From Epsilonproteobacteria bacterium tcs-49 (GTDB taxonomy: Bacteria; Campylobacterota; Campylobacteria; Campylobacterales; Sulfurovaceae): DNA of 64,000 bases. Location: positions 310,001 through 374,000 of the forward strand of contig LLYS01000001.1 of the NCBI GenBank assembly GCA_002049495.1. The letters are read 5' to 3'. The notes below the pieces were generated by a model, which was given only the letters and a program-made list of their open reading frames with translations, ran no database searches and had not been told where the DNA came from. The translations under genes were made by a program, and so were the position numbers. Below are positions 46,967 through 55,200 of this stretch, piece by piece (position 1 is the stretch's first letter; the number at the start of each line of letters is the position of its first letter).

Positions 46967-47014
46967 CGTTTTTCACCTTTTATATATTTGTTTTTACTAA
47001 CCGGACAAAAGCGC

Positions 47015-47043
47015 AACCGCCCTCCCCGAAGGGAGAAGTGGTT
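47015..47043 (-). terminator. Stem-loop after the porin gene
   Basis: On the minus strand CTCCC-TTCG-GGGAG forms a tight UUCG hairpin (47022-47035), with outer AACC/GGTT pairing (47015-47018 with 47040-47043), then GCGCTTTTG. It lies at the porin stop. Confidence 0.5.
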
Positions 47044-48145
47044 AAAAGCTGTATACCGCCGTCAACATCAATTTGTCGTAATCTGCCCCGGATGCGTGGG
47101 CATCCACATTGGCGTAAAGTGCGGACACGTTCATAGTATCGTCAAACGCGTATTCCGCTACGACATTGAGTTCCTGCTCATCTTCACTAAGGGCTCCGTT
47201 TGTGTAATCGGTGTCGCCGTAGATGGCGCTGAGTACTACGCTTGCGATCTCATAGGATGCGCTTAGGTAGTAAGTATCCGCATCCAACGCGTACACCCGG
47301 TTCCCGTCTTCGAGGGGATTGATATTTTCCCCCACCGCATCCATACTGCCGATGGCCCCTTTGCTGTCGGTGCTAATATAGCCGCCGGCAAAACCGAAAC
47401 CTTTAAAACCGGAACGCAGTTCGGCGTGGGCGATACCGCCGTCTTGGGTCCCCGTCACGTCTTCGCTGCTTTGCGCATAGTGTGCGGTGACACCGAAATA
47501 CGCATTGTCATAATCCAGTTTCGCCCCGTACCAATCCGCCAAGTCCTTTGCGTTATAGTAGTAGGCGTTGGCCCTCAGATCGGATATCCCCTCGTAAGTG
47601 ATATCGAGCACATTCGCCCCGTGATCTTGATTGACGTCTGCAAAATCCTCCAGCGCAGCATCGGGATCCTGCGCGGCCATACGAACGGTGTGTCCCGCCA
47701 CAACCGTCGTATCGGGGATCGATTTTAAAACCCCCACGTACGCTTCATGGAAATCGCTCATCCACTCCAGATCGATCTCCTGACGCCCCAAAATCAAAGC
47801 GAACCGGTCGTTTTCATAGGAGATATTGGCCGTATGCATAACCGCTTTGGGTTCATCGCCGAGACTGTAATCCCCTACCTCTTTCTCATGGAGATCGTGG
47901 TTGGCTCGAAACCCCAAAGCCCCCTTGAAATTATGAAAACTGTCCGTTTCATACCCCAATCCGATCGATCCCATCGTAAATCCCGCATTCTTCGTAGGGG
48001 AATCGTTATCGATCTGCTCGCTGTAGAGGGTAAAATCCCCGCTGAAACTTCCGTTGCTCAAGGCATCTTGCAAACTCGAAGACTCCGCACTGGCACCGGT
48101 GGCCAGCACGATCGCCGACGCCGCTATACTTATCTTTTTTCTCAT
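47042..48145 (-). CDS. Opr-family outer membrane porin
   Basis: A 367-residue porin with a signal peptide (residues 1-20, MRKKISIAASAIVLATGASA), a segment LQDALSNGSFSGDFTLYSEQ at the mature N-terminus typical of epsilon-type Opr porins, then alternating beta strands and a final phenylalanine (LTAVYSF). The ATG at 48145 has an AAGGA site and begins the signal peptide; the longer frame to 48184 runs into the DUF4198 gene. It follows the DUF4198 gene by 11 bases and so lies behind a Fur box. Confidence 0.85.
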   Translation of the reverse strand: MRKKISIAASAIVLATGASAESSSLQDALSNGSFSGDFTLYSEQIDNDSPTKNAGFTMGSIGLGYETDSFHNFKGALGFRANHDLHEKEVGDYSLGDEPKAVMHTANISYENDRFALILGRQEIDLEWMSDFHEAYVGVLKSIPDTTVVAGHTVRMAAQDPDAALEDFADVNQDHGANVLDITYEGISDLRANAYYYNAKDLADWYGAKLDYDNAYFGVTAHYAQSSEDVTGTQDGGIAHAELRSGFKGFGFAGGYISTDSKGAIGSMDAVGENINPLEDGNRVYALDADTYYLSASYEIASVVLSAIYGDTDYTNGALSEDEQELNVVAEYAFDDTMNVSALYANVDAHASGADYDKLMLTAVYSF

Positions 48146-48156
48146 CTGTTTTTTCC

Positions 48157-48954
48157 TTATTTCATATCTTTGGCTTGAACCCATATCACCGCGTCCTGAC
48201 TCAACTCTTTGCCCTTATACTCCTTGTCGCTCCCCGCTCCGAGGGCGCAAAAACCCCACCATCCGGCTTTGGGAATGGCAAAGGTAAACTCTCCGTCCTT
48301 GTTCGCTTTGATCCCCATGGTGACAAAGGAGTCGTGGGGAGCTTTTACTTTTGAAGGTCCCATGGCGTTATTTCGCAAATCCACGTCCCTGTTTAGATAC
48401 TCCACTTCGATCTCGGCAAAGGGAACCGGTTTGCCGTTGCTTTTGACCACGCCCGTAAAACTGCCGCCCGTCCAGATTGAGTAGGGCTTGGTCAAAGGAA
48501 CGATTTCGGCTTTAAGCCCCAGCTCCCTGTCCCAGTCGGTGGGTAACCCCGCCACGTTCACGACCGTTTTGGTGATCTGTTGAATATAGATATCCTCATT
48601 GGATTCATAGTAGGGCTTTGGTTTTAAAACCATGAGGTGATCCCCCATACGTCTGGCTTTATACGTGGATTTATACCCTTTTCCGCTGTTGTGGTTGCCT
48701 TTAAAAGTGATCGTCTCAAGCGTATCTTTGAGATCCTTTTTACGCTTTTTGTTGATCACGTAAAACTCCTCCACTCCGCTCATATCCATCGTATGCTCGT
48801 CGGCAAACGGGTGGGTAAAAACCTGTCTGAGTTCTATGGTTTTCCCCTTGTCCAACGCACTTTCGGGCGTATAGTTCATTTGAAAGTGTGCCGCTGCGGA
48901 CGTTGCCAGCATGGAAACCGCGGCAACCGCACTCAGTAGCGTAGACTTTTTCAT
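48157..48954 (-). CDS. DUF4198 periplasmic protein under a Fur box
   Basis: A 265-residue protein with a signal peptide (residues 1-22, ending SAAAH) and a DUF4198 fold (HFQMNYTPESALDKGKTIELRQVFTHPF, then a carboxypeptidase-regulatory-like beta domain with GKPVPFAEIEVEYLN). Members of this family are often found with nickel or iron uptake genes. The start ATG 48954 follows a good ribosome site (GGAGAG). A 16-of-19 Fur box lies 19 to 37 bases upstream. It is followed by the porin gene, so both are probably iron-repressed. Confidence 0.85.
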   Translation of the reverse strand: MKKSTLLSAVAAVSMLATSAAAHFQMNYTPESALDKGKTIELRQVFTHPFADEHTMDMSGVEEFYVINKKRKKDLKDTLETITFKGNHNSGKGYKSTYKARRMGDHLMVLKPKPYYESNEDIYIQQITKTVVNVAGLPTDWDRELGLKAEIVPLTKPYSIWTGGSFTGVVKSNGKPVPFAEIEVEYLNRDVDLRNNAMGPSKVKAPHDSFVTMGIKANKDGEFTFAIPKAGWWGFCALGAGSDKEYKGKELSQDAVIWVQAKDMK

Positions 48955-48972
48955 CTTCTCTCCTTTGATTGT

Positions 48973-48991
48973 GGTAATTATTATCATTAGC
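48973..48991 (-). promoter_or_regulatory. Fur box upstream of DUF4198-porin
   Basis: On the minus strand GCTAATGATAATAATTACC matches the Fur consensus GATAATGATAATCATTATC at 16 of 19 positions. It lies 19 bases before the DUF4198 start. Confidence 0.8.
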
Positions 48992-49010
48992 ACTCTATAG
49001 CGAACCACGG

Positions 49011-49058
49011 CCGCGTGCTAAAAAGTAGGCAACTTCTTACGCACTCTTTAGCACGCGG
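49011..49058. terminator. 12-bp perfect stem with 24-base loop
   Basis: CCGCGTGCTAAA (49011-49022) is inverted as TTTAGCACGCGG (49047-49058). It sits between the 100-residue gene and the Fur box of the DUF4198 gene. A terminator for the upstream unit is one reading; the long loop and lack of a T-run leave a regulatory fold possible. Confidence 0.45.
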
Positions 49059-49070
49059 CACCCCTTCGCA

Positions 49071-49370
49071 CTACTCGGTAATATCGCTTCCTGTGATCTT
49101 CACCGCGTGCCCCTCTCCGGCGTCAAACACCGCAGTGTATGCTCCGCTGGGTTTTTCAAAGGTAAAATCGCTGTATTCGCTCATCTTCCCTTCGATAACC
49201 GTTTTGCCGTTTTGTTCTACACGGAACTTTACGCCGCTGGCGCTGCTGCCGTCACTGAAGCCGCCTTCACACGTCACGGTACCGTCTCCATTGTCAAAGC
49301 AACTCATCAAAGCCGTATGGGCAAATAGCGATCCCGTAGCCAGGGCCAGTACTAAAACCGTTTTTTTCAT
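49071..49370 (-). CDS. Small exported protein after feoB
   Basis: A 99-residue protein with a signal peptide (to about SLFAHTA), a cysteine in MSCFDNGDG, another in TVTCEGGFSDGSSASG, then a short beta domain (FRVEQNGKTVIEGKMSEYSDFTFEKPSG). I do not recognise the family; it resembles small periplasmic transthyretin-like domains, also seen in the DUF4198 neighbour. Two adjacent ATGs (49373, 49370) exist; the second has better spacing to GGAG. It is located 92 bases after feoB. Confidence 0.7.
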   Translation of the reverse strand: MKKTVLVLALATGSLFAHTALMSCFDNGDGTVTCEGGFSDGSSASGVKFRVEQNGKTVIEGKMSEYSDFTFEKPSGAYTAVFDAGEGHAVKITGSDITE

Positions 49371-49462
49371 CATTGTCTCCTTTATCGTGATTTTTACTCC
49401 GTGCCGCCTTTCCTGCGGCGCCGCTTCGCTCTGTCCCGACCAAACCTCCCCCTTGAAAGGAC

Positions 49463-51946
49463 CTAATGAAGGTCCCGTACCTTACTTTGCGGCAATCCTC
49501 CGCTCCAGTTGATCCGCTTTTGCGGCATCAGCCCGAGTACCAGCGCGGTCAACAAAACCGATACGTAAAAAAACGTCATCGCTTCCACCCCGTTTAGGGA
49601 GCTGTGCACTCCCATTTGAAATACCGTTATCGCCGTTGCGATCCCCAGCGTAATGGGGAAAAAGATCGCGAAAAGCATCCAGCGGTAACTGCCCGTTTGA
49701 AACTTCACCACGATCATCGTAGCGATGCACGGCGGGGTTAAAATCATAAAAATGATCATCGCCGTAGCGTGCAGCGGGGTGTAGCCGCTGTTTTGTGCCA
49801 TCGTTTCCTCCGCGCGCGCTCCCTCTTTTGTTTTATTGTTTTCATAGATGCTTCCCAGCGTCGCCACGGCCGATTCCCTGGCGGCGAAGGAGCTTAAAAA
49901 CGCTACGTTGACCTTCCAGTCAAATCCCGCATATTGCGTAAAGGGTTCGATGGATCGTCCCGCCATCCCCAACAGGGAGTTTTCCACCTTTTCATCTTTG
50001 ATATCCATCAAAATCTTTTTGCGCATCCGTGAAAGTTTGCGCAGGGGGCGGTTGATCTTTCTCGCTTCCGCGTCCCCTTTTGGTTTGACAAATTTGAAAA
50101 ACTCCGGGTTCAGAGCCTTATACTCCGAATCGACGGCTTGGGCCCCCTCCTTCCCGGAAGCCGTCATCCGCTTCATCTTGTAGCCGTCGTAAAAATTCAG
50201 CAGTCGCGAAACCTCCTCTTTTGTATCCACCAAAGCGTAGTAGTCGCTTCCACGCACACGGTTGTCAAAATAGCTTAGCGCTTCTTGGGATTTTTGCGCG
50301 TAATGTGCCCTTCGCTCCTCGTCCAACCCCGGAAACTGCAGCAGGGCAAACAGGATCACCGCAACGGCCAAAACGATGGTCACCACCTTTTTGATATAGA
50401 TCCACACCCGCTCAAAAGCGCGCAGCACCACCCCCTTAAACGTGGGTAGGTGATACGGCGGAAGTTCCATCACAAAAGGCGCGGTTTCACGGGTTTTCAG
50501 TACCGTGCTTGTCAAGATTTTGGCTACGATCAAAGCGATGAAGACGGTCACCGTAGAGATATAAAACATCATCAGCGCCATCTCCGCTTTGAAAAACGCC
50601 CCCAGAAGCAGCGTATAAAAAGGCACTTTGGCCAGGCAGTTCATATACGGCACCGTCAAGATGGTCGCCATGCGTGCCCGGTCATCGGCAATCCCTTTGG
50701 TCGCCATCACCCCGGGAACGGCGCAACCGCCCACGAAAGCTCCGCCGAGAACCAGCGGGAGGGTGGATTGTCCGTGCAAACCGAATTTTCGAAACAGCCG
50801 ATCCAGGATAAAAGCCATCCTGGGCATATACCCCACATCCTCCAAAATCGCGATCAGCGCAAAAAGGATCAAAAAGATGGGGATGTAGTTTAGCAGCGCG
50901 TTGGCGCTGTTGACCATCCAGATGCCAAACTCCGTAATCACGGGGACTTCGGTAAAATTTGCCGCCGGCAGAATATCGACGGTAAAGTTTTTTACCGCCG
51001 CCAGCAGCGGCCAGGTGTAATCGGTAATTTTATACCCCATGACGATGGAGAGTTCGTAAATTCCAAACATCACCAAAAACAGAAAAGGCAGTGCCAGCCA
51101 CCGGTTGAGGATAAACCGATCGGCGATATCGGTGGCGGTCACGTGATCCTTTTGCTTTTCCACGACGCACTTGTGATAGATAATATCCGCCGAATCAAAC
51201 CGCAGGGCCGCTAAAAAGCTTTCCGGGTCGCGGTCAAGAACTTCATGGAACTGCAAGCGGTACTCTTTGGCCTTTTGGGCGATCCCCCTTTGCATCTTTT
51301 CAAGCTTTTGGATTATCTGCATATCCTGTTCTAACGCTTTTATCGCCAGCCAACGGCTGCTTACCACCGAATCTATCTTGGTAAAATCCCTTTGCAGCTT
51401 CTGGATAAAGGGTTCCAAACCTTCATAATTGAGACGAAACTCTTCAAAACTGCTCTTTTGATCCCATATGAGCTTCAAAGCTTGAAGAATCTCCTCCTTT
51501 CCCTTTCCCTGGGCACCGCTGGCTTCAACAACCGGACACCCCAGCAACTCGGCCATCTTGTGTGAATCGATCTCAATCCCCCGGCGCGCGGCCACGTCCA
51601 TCATATTCAGCACCACAACAACCGGTTTTCCGATCTCTAAAAGTTGAAAAGTCAGGTAGAGGTTGCGCTTAATGTTTGACGCATCCACAACGTTGACGAT
51701 GATATCGGGGTCCTCCTCCAAAATGACATCTTTTGCCACCCGCTCCTCCGCGGAGTAGGAGCTAAAGGAGTATGTGCCGGGCAGGTCCACAAGCTCCACC
51801 TCCCGATCCCCCGCTTTGAAGCGGCCGCTTTTTTTATCTACCGTCACTCCCGGATAGTTCGCGATATGCTGGTATATTCCGCTGATCATATTAAATACGG
51901 TGGATTTACCGCAATTGGGCTGTCCCGCCAATGCTACTTTTATCAT
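49463..51946 (-). CDS. feoB: Ferrous iron transporter FeoB
   Basis: An 827-residue inner-membrane Fe(II) transporter. The N-terminal G domain has GQPNCGKST (8-16), ANYPGVTVDKKSG, DLPGTYSF and LNMMD. Two Gate-type membrane blocks follow from residue 285. An extra soluble loop of about 120 residues (near 565-690, with GSDYYALVDTKEEVSRLL) sits between membrane segments, making the protein longer than a typical FeoB of about 700-770. FAARESAVATLGSIY is typical. The start overlaps the feoA stop by 4 bases. Confidence 0.95.
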   Translation of the reverse strand: MIKVALAGQPNCGKSTVFNMISGIYQHIANYPGVTVDKKSGRFKAGDREVELVDLPGTYSFSSYSAEERVAKDVILEEDPDIIVNVVDASNIKRNLYLTFQLLEIGKPVVVVLNMMDVAARRGIEIDSHKMAELLGCPVVEASGAQGKGKEEILQALKLIWDQKSSFEEFRLNYEGLEPFIQKLQRDFTKIDSVVSSRWLAIKALEQDMQIIQKLEKMQRGIAQKAKEYRLQFHEVLDRDPESFLAALRFDSADIIYHKCVVEKQKDHVTATDIADRFILNRWLALPFLFLVMFGIYELSIVMGYKITDYTWPLLAAVKNFTVDILPAANFTEVPVITEFGIWMVNSANALLNYIPIFLILFALIAILEDVGYMPRMAFILDRLFRKFGLHGQSTLPLVLGGAFVGGCAVPGVMATKGIADDRARMATILTVPYMNCLAKVPFYTLLLGAFFKAEMALMMFYISTVTVFIALIVAKILTSTVLKTRETAPFVMELPPYHLPTFKGVVLRAFERVWIYIKKVVTIVLAVAVILFALLQFPGLDEERRAHYAQKSQEALSYFDNRVRGSDYYALVDTKEEVSRLLNFYDGYKMKRMTASGKEGAQAVDSEYKALNPEFFKFVKPKGDAEARKINRPLRKLSRMRKKILMDIKDEKVENSLLGMAGRSIEPFTQYAGFDWKVNVAFLSSFAARESAVATLGSIYENNKTKEGARAEETMAQNSGYTPLHATAMIIFMILTPPCIATMIVVKFQTGSYRWMLFAIFFPITLGIATAITVFQMGVHSSLNGVEAMTFFYVSVLLTALVLGLMPQKRINWSGGLPQSKVRDLH

Positions 51947-52212
51947 ACCCGCTCCACCTCAATCAGCTGTGCTTCGCTTTTTCGAAGGGAAACAAGATAG
52001 TTTTGCACCCGCAACTCCATGGGGTCAAACAGGGGAGCTTCGCGGATAACGTTTATCACCGTTCCGTCGATAAACCCCATGTCCAGAAGCTTATACAGCA
52101 GTTTATCCCTGGCGTTGACCCGAAGTATCTTCACGCTTTCTCCGCTGGATATATCGCTCAGACGTTTGAAACCTTCGCGTTTTTGTTTGCGATAGCGAGC
52201 TCTTCTCATCAT
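51943..52212 (-). CDS. feoA: FeoA SH3-like iron transport protein
   Basis: An 89-residue FeoA domain protein, partner of FeoB. The segment KRLSDISSGESVKILRVNARDKLLYKLLDMGFIDGTVINVI is the FeoA hallmark. It ends with a hydrophobic strand and overlaps feoB by 4 bases. It starts 21 bases after the DUF2325 gene. The short basic N-terminus is usual for standalone FeoA. Confidence 0.92.
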   Translation of the reverse strand: MMRRARYRKQKREGFKRLSDISSGESVKILRVNARDKLLYKLLDMGFIDGTVINVIREAPLFDPMELRVQNYLVSLRKSEAQLIEVERV

Positions 52213-52233
52213 CGATCCTTTCCTCTTTGCGGT

Positions 52234-52542
52234 TTATACGTTTTTCCCGTCGCAACTTTTTCCAAAAATATTGCATAGCGCGCAGCTTACGCTGCTGCAG
52301 GCTCTTTTGGAACAAAGAAGGGGGATATCCTTGCTTTTGGCTTCCTTTTTAAACTGCTTCATCGCGTTGTGGTTTAAAAAATCCGTCAACAAAAGTACGC
52401 AATCGGTACCGCTTGGTATATTTTTTTTACTGATTGCGCGCTTCCCCCTTGCGCTCCAGTGGGTAATGGACGTCGCCCCGTACTCTTTTAAAATATCCTT
52501 GATCGCGGAGATCCTGTCTCCTCCTACTACCAACACACTCAT
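52234..52542 (-). CDS. DUF2325 protein in the feo operon
   Basis: A 102-residue protein of the DUF2325 family. It opens SVLVVGGDRISAIKDILKEYGA, a Rossmann-like strand-loop-helix. The middle VLLLTDFLNHNAMKQFKKEAKSKDIPLLCSK continues the fold. It ends with four further cysteines (ACSSVSCALCNIFGKSC), a possible metal or cluster site. Its gene lies between the 55-residue gene (10 bases) and feoA (21 bases), so an iron-linked role is likely but not shown. Confidence 0.85.
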   Translation of the reverse strand: MSVLVVGGDRISAIKDILKEYGATSITHWSARGKRAISKKNIPSGTDCVLLLTDFLNHNAMKQFKKEAKSKDIPLLCSKRACSSVSCALCNIFGKSCDGKNV

Positions 52543-52552
52543 TTTTCACTCC

Positions 52553-52720
52553 TTATTCGCCTAACAATTCTCTGGCCACGATGCGGGCACGTCTTGAATC
52601 CAGGTCTCTGTGCTTCATCTTCATCAAGCGCACGATGGAGCACACCATTTTCGGGCTTTTTTCATAGCCGCACTCTTTGATGATCCTGTTCATTCGTGTT
52701 TTCAGCAGTAAAGAACTCAT
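52553..52720 (-). CDS. 55-residue protein, first gene after the Fur box
   Basis: A short gene read from the sequence, MSSLLLKTRMNRIIKE to ARELLGE, 55 residues. It is basic and helical with two cysteines (ECGYE, MVCSIV) and no signal peptide. An AGGAGAG ribosome site precedes the ATG. It stands between a strong Fur box (15 bases upstream) and DUF2325, so it is likely expressed with feoAB. I do not recognise it. Its place suggests a FeoC-like accessory, but no FeoC motif is seen. Confidence 0.7.
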   Translation of the reverse strand: MSSLLLKTRMNRIIKECGYEKSPKMVCSIVRLMKMKHRDLDSRRARIVARELLGE

Positions 52721-52734
52721 CTCTCCTCCTTTTT

Positions 52735-52753
52735 GATATTGATTATCATAATC
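52735..52753. promoter_or_regulatory. Fur box of the feo operon
   Basis: GATATTGATTATCATAATC matches the consensus GATAATGATAATCATTATC at 16 of 19 positions. It lies in the divergent region between the feo operon (start 52720) and DUF1007 (start 52832), so it could control both. Confidence 0.82.
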
Positions 52754-52831
52754 TTATAATACTATTCCTTAATATTTCTTGAAAGAGATAGATTTTTCCG
52801 GAGAAGTTACGAAATTCGATATACTTTTGTT

Positions 52832-53347
52832 ATGAAAACGGTTGTACTATTACTTTTTTGCGTTTTATCGCTGTGGGCACACCCCCATACCTTTGTAGAT
52901 GTACATATGGATATCCAAAAGTCAAAAGAGCGGATCGACTCCATCGACTTCCGGTGGGAATTTGACGAGATGACCTCCTCTATGATGCTCATGGAGTTTG
53001 ACCACAACGGCAACGGCACCATAGAAGCCGATGAAACCAGCTACGCCTACCACAACTACTTCATGCCGCTACAGGAGTTTAACTTCTACACCGATTTAAA
53101 GATCGGGGGAAAAACCGTCGCCGTTTCTCCGCAAAACTTCAAAATGAGTATTAGAAACAACCGCGTCTGCTACCACTTCACCCTTCCCGTCGATGCAGCC
53201 AAGGACAGGGTCGCGCTGGAGTTTTACGACAAAGACAACTTCGTGGCGATGGTGGTCAAAAAGCGGTTTATGCACACAACGCTCAAATACGCCATCAAAG
53301 ATGTGGATTATGATTTTTACTTCGCTTACCGGGTGGAGTTTTCATGA
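52832..53347 (+). CDS. DUF1007 periplasmic protein with EF-hand-like site
   Basis: A 171-residue protein with a signal peptide (residues 1-16, ending LWAHPHTF). HPHTFVDVHMDI is the DUF1007 hallmark. It has one EF-hand-like loop at about 55-66 (DHNGNGTIEADE). Members sit next to NicO transporters and are thought to pass metal. No ribosome site precedes the ATG, and a TATACT box ends 6 bases before it, so the message may be leaderless. It overlaps the transporter start by 4 bases. Confidence 0.85.
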   Translation: MKTVVLLLFCVLSLWAHPHTFVDVHMDIQKSKERIDSIDFRWEFDEMTSSMMLMEFDHNGNGTIEADETSYAYHNYFMPLQEFNFYTDLKIGGKTVAVSPQNFKMSIRNNRVCYHFTLPVDAAKDRVALEFYDKDNFVAMVVKKRFMHTTLKYAIKDVDYDFYFAYRVEFS

Positions 53348-54096
53348 GTGAGTACTACAACGCCTTTTTAAAACAGATCATCTCCTGGCAATATGAACTC
53401 AACCGCCTCGTATCAGGGGAGATCCGCGGTATCAACGATGAAAACTTTCTCGGCGTTTACGCCACGATCATCGGTATCGCCTTTTTGTACGGCTTGATCC
53501 ACGCCGCGGGTCCCGGCCACGGCAAAGCACTGGTGGCGTTTTACTTTGCGAAGGGCAAAGAGAGTTATAAAAGCGCGTTCAAACTGGGCTATCTTATCTC
53601 GCTAATCCACGCCGTCTCCGCGCTGGCGGTGACTTTCGGGATCTTTTTTATCATCGAAAAGATGTTTCGGCACAATTTTGACGCCTATTCGCAAAAAGCG
53701 ATGCTTGTCAGTGCGGTGATGATCCTTACGGTGGGACTCTATATCGTGGTCAAATCCTACCTTGAGCGCAGAAAAGTCCATGAGGGTACCCCCGTCGATA
53801 CGAAAAAGAGCCGCTACGCCATCGCTTTTTCCGTAGGCGTGGTCCCCTGCCCCGGGGTGATGACGATCGTTTTATTCTGCATCATGCTCAAGCAGTTTAC
53901 CCTGGGGATATTGGCGGCTGTGGCCATGAGTATAGGGATGGGGCTTACCATCTCCATCGCCGGGATCTTAAGCGTCGTGTTCGCGGAGAAGATGCAGCCG
54001 CTGATGCGCTCAAAGGGGTATATTCTTGAAATGCTCAGCGGCGTACTCATCATCGCGCTGGGCGGTTTTTTGCTCGCGGCAAACCTGCAAAGTTAA
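53344..54096 (+). CDS. NicO/RcnA-type nickel-cobalt transporter
   Basis: A 250-residue inner-membrane protein with about six membrane segments. The family motif HAAGPGHGKALVAFYFA is at about residues 57-73 and VGVVPCPGVMTIVLFCIML near 165-185. RcnA-type members export nickel and cobalt; others import. Direction cannot be told here. The start overlaps DUF1007 by 4 bases. Because it is divergent from feoAB and shares a Fur-box region, its metal may be linked to iron status. It ends one base before the YeiH stop (convergent). Confidence 0.85.
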   Translation: MSEYYNAFLKQIISWQYELNRLVSGEIRGINDENFLGVYATIIGIAFLYGLIHAAGPGHGKALVAFYFAKGKESYKSAFKLGYLISLIHAVSALAVTFGIFFIIEKMFRHNFDAYSQKAMLVSAVMILTVGLYIVVKSYLERRKVHEGTPVDTKKSRYAIAFSVGVVPCPGVMTIVLFCIMLKQFTLGILAAVAMSIGMGLTISIAGILSVVFAEKMQPLMRSKGYILEMLSGVLIIALGGFLLAANLQS

Positions 54097-54097
54097 A

Positions 54098-55099
54098 TTA
54101 CAATAAGAGATACACCGCCGTATATCCGCCCGCGACCAGCCAGACAAACATCACAAGCGCTACCCCCAGAGGCTTGACCCCGGCTTGTTGGAACTTCTCA
54201 ATCCCCGTTTGCATCCCCAGTGCGGCCATCGCCATGGTCAGCATAAAGGTATCGGCCTGCAGTATCATAGCGTGCACGGCACCGGGCAGCAAGGAAAAAG
54301 AGTTTAGCGCGATCACTCCTAAAAACAGCAGTGCAAACCACGGGACGGTGATCTTTGCCCTTGTACCCTTTTGCTTTTTTGACGACATATAGGCAAGCAG
54401 AAGCAAAAAGGGAACAAGCAGCATCACCCGAAACATCTTCACCGCCACGGCGGCATCGGCTGCCGATTCTCCCACGGCGTTACCCGCCGCTGCTACGTGT
54501 GCCACCTCATGCAGCGTCGCGCCGATATAGATCCCCATACCTTTCTCCTCAAATCCGAGCACCCCGCTTTGGTAAAGCAGCGGATACAAAAACATCCCCA
54601 GCGTTCCGAAAAACACCACCGTCCCTACCGCCACAGCGGCTTTGTAGGCTTTGGCACGCAAAACAAAATCCGTTGCCATGACCGCCGCCGCGCCGCAGAT
54701 GCTGCTCCCCGCACAGATCAGCAAAGCCAGATCTTTTTCCAGTTTCAACCACTTCACGGCGATAAGATACCCCAGGGCAAAGGTTGAAAGCATCATAAAC
54801 GCCCCGACTATAAACCCCTCTGCTCCCAGCAGTTCCAGATCGCCGAAGGTAAGGTGAAAGCCGTATAAAACGATCGCTACGCGAAGCAGGGTTTTACTGC
54901 TCCAGGCGATACCGCTTTGTCCCGGTGCGTACCGTTTGGCCAGGGAAGTGTTGGCATATATCATCCCAAAAACGATGGCGATGATAAGAGGCGAGAGCCC
55001 CGCACGCTCAAAGATCTCCACTTTCGCCGCAAGCACGGCCAATAGCGCTACAAAAGCGGTGAGTAAAACCCCCGCCATAAATCCATATCTGCTTTGCAT
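54098..55099 (-). CDS. yeiH: YeiH family putative sulfate/sulfite exporter
   Basis: A 333-residue membrane protein with about ten hydrophobic segments. The YeiH/PSE family motifs SGIAWSSKTLLRVAIVLYGF, CAGSSICGAAAVMAT and GATLHEVAHVAAAGNAVG are all present. The substrate is unproven; in E. coli the gene pairs with the LysR regulator YeiE, linked to sulfite. Here it is divergent from the LysR gene at 55201, matching that layout. It converges with the NicO gene with one base between. Confidence 0.87.
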   Translation of the reverse strand: MQSRYGFMAGVLLTAFVALLAVLAAKVEIFERAGLSPLIIAIVFGMIYANTSLAKRYAPGQSGIAWSSKTLLRVAIVLYGFHLTFGDLELLGAEGFIVGAFMMLSTFALGYLIAVKWLKLEKDLALLICAGSSICGAAAVMATDFVLRAKAYKAAVAVGTVVFFGTLGMFLYPLLYQSGVLGFEEKGMGIYIGATLHEVAHVAAAGNAVGESAADAAVAVKMFRVMLLVPFLLLLAYMSSKKQKGTRAKITVPWFALLFLGVIALNSFSLLPGAVHAMILQADTFMLTMAMAALGMQTGIEKFQQAGVKPLGVALVMFVWLVAGGYTAVYLLL

Positions 55100-55200
55100 A
55101 ACACTCCTTTGCTTTTCCGGTGTTATTATAGCCGTGAACTATATATTTGTAAAATAAATTATTTTTACTATAATGATGTATTTTATCAATAAGGAAAGGC

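Noticed and set aside
55140-55175. Dyad in the yeiH/LysR gap as a firm LysR box
   Set aside because: It is AT-rich and imperfect; recorded only as a possibility in the LysR entry.
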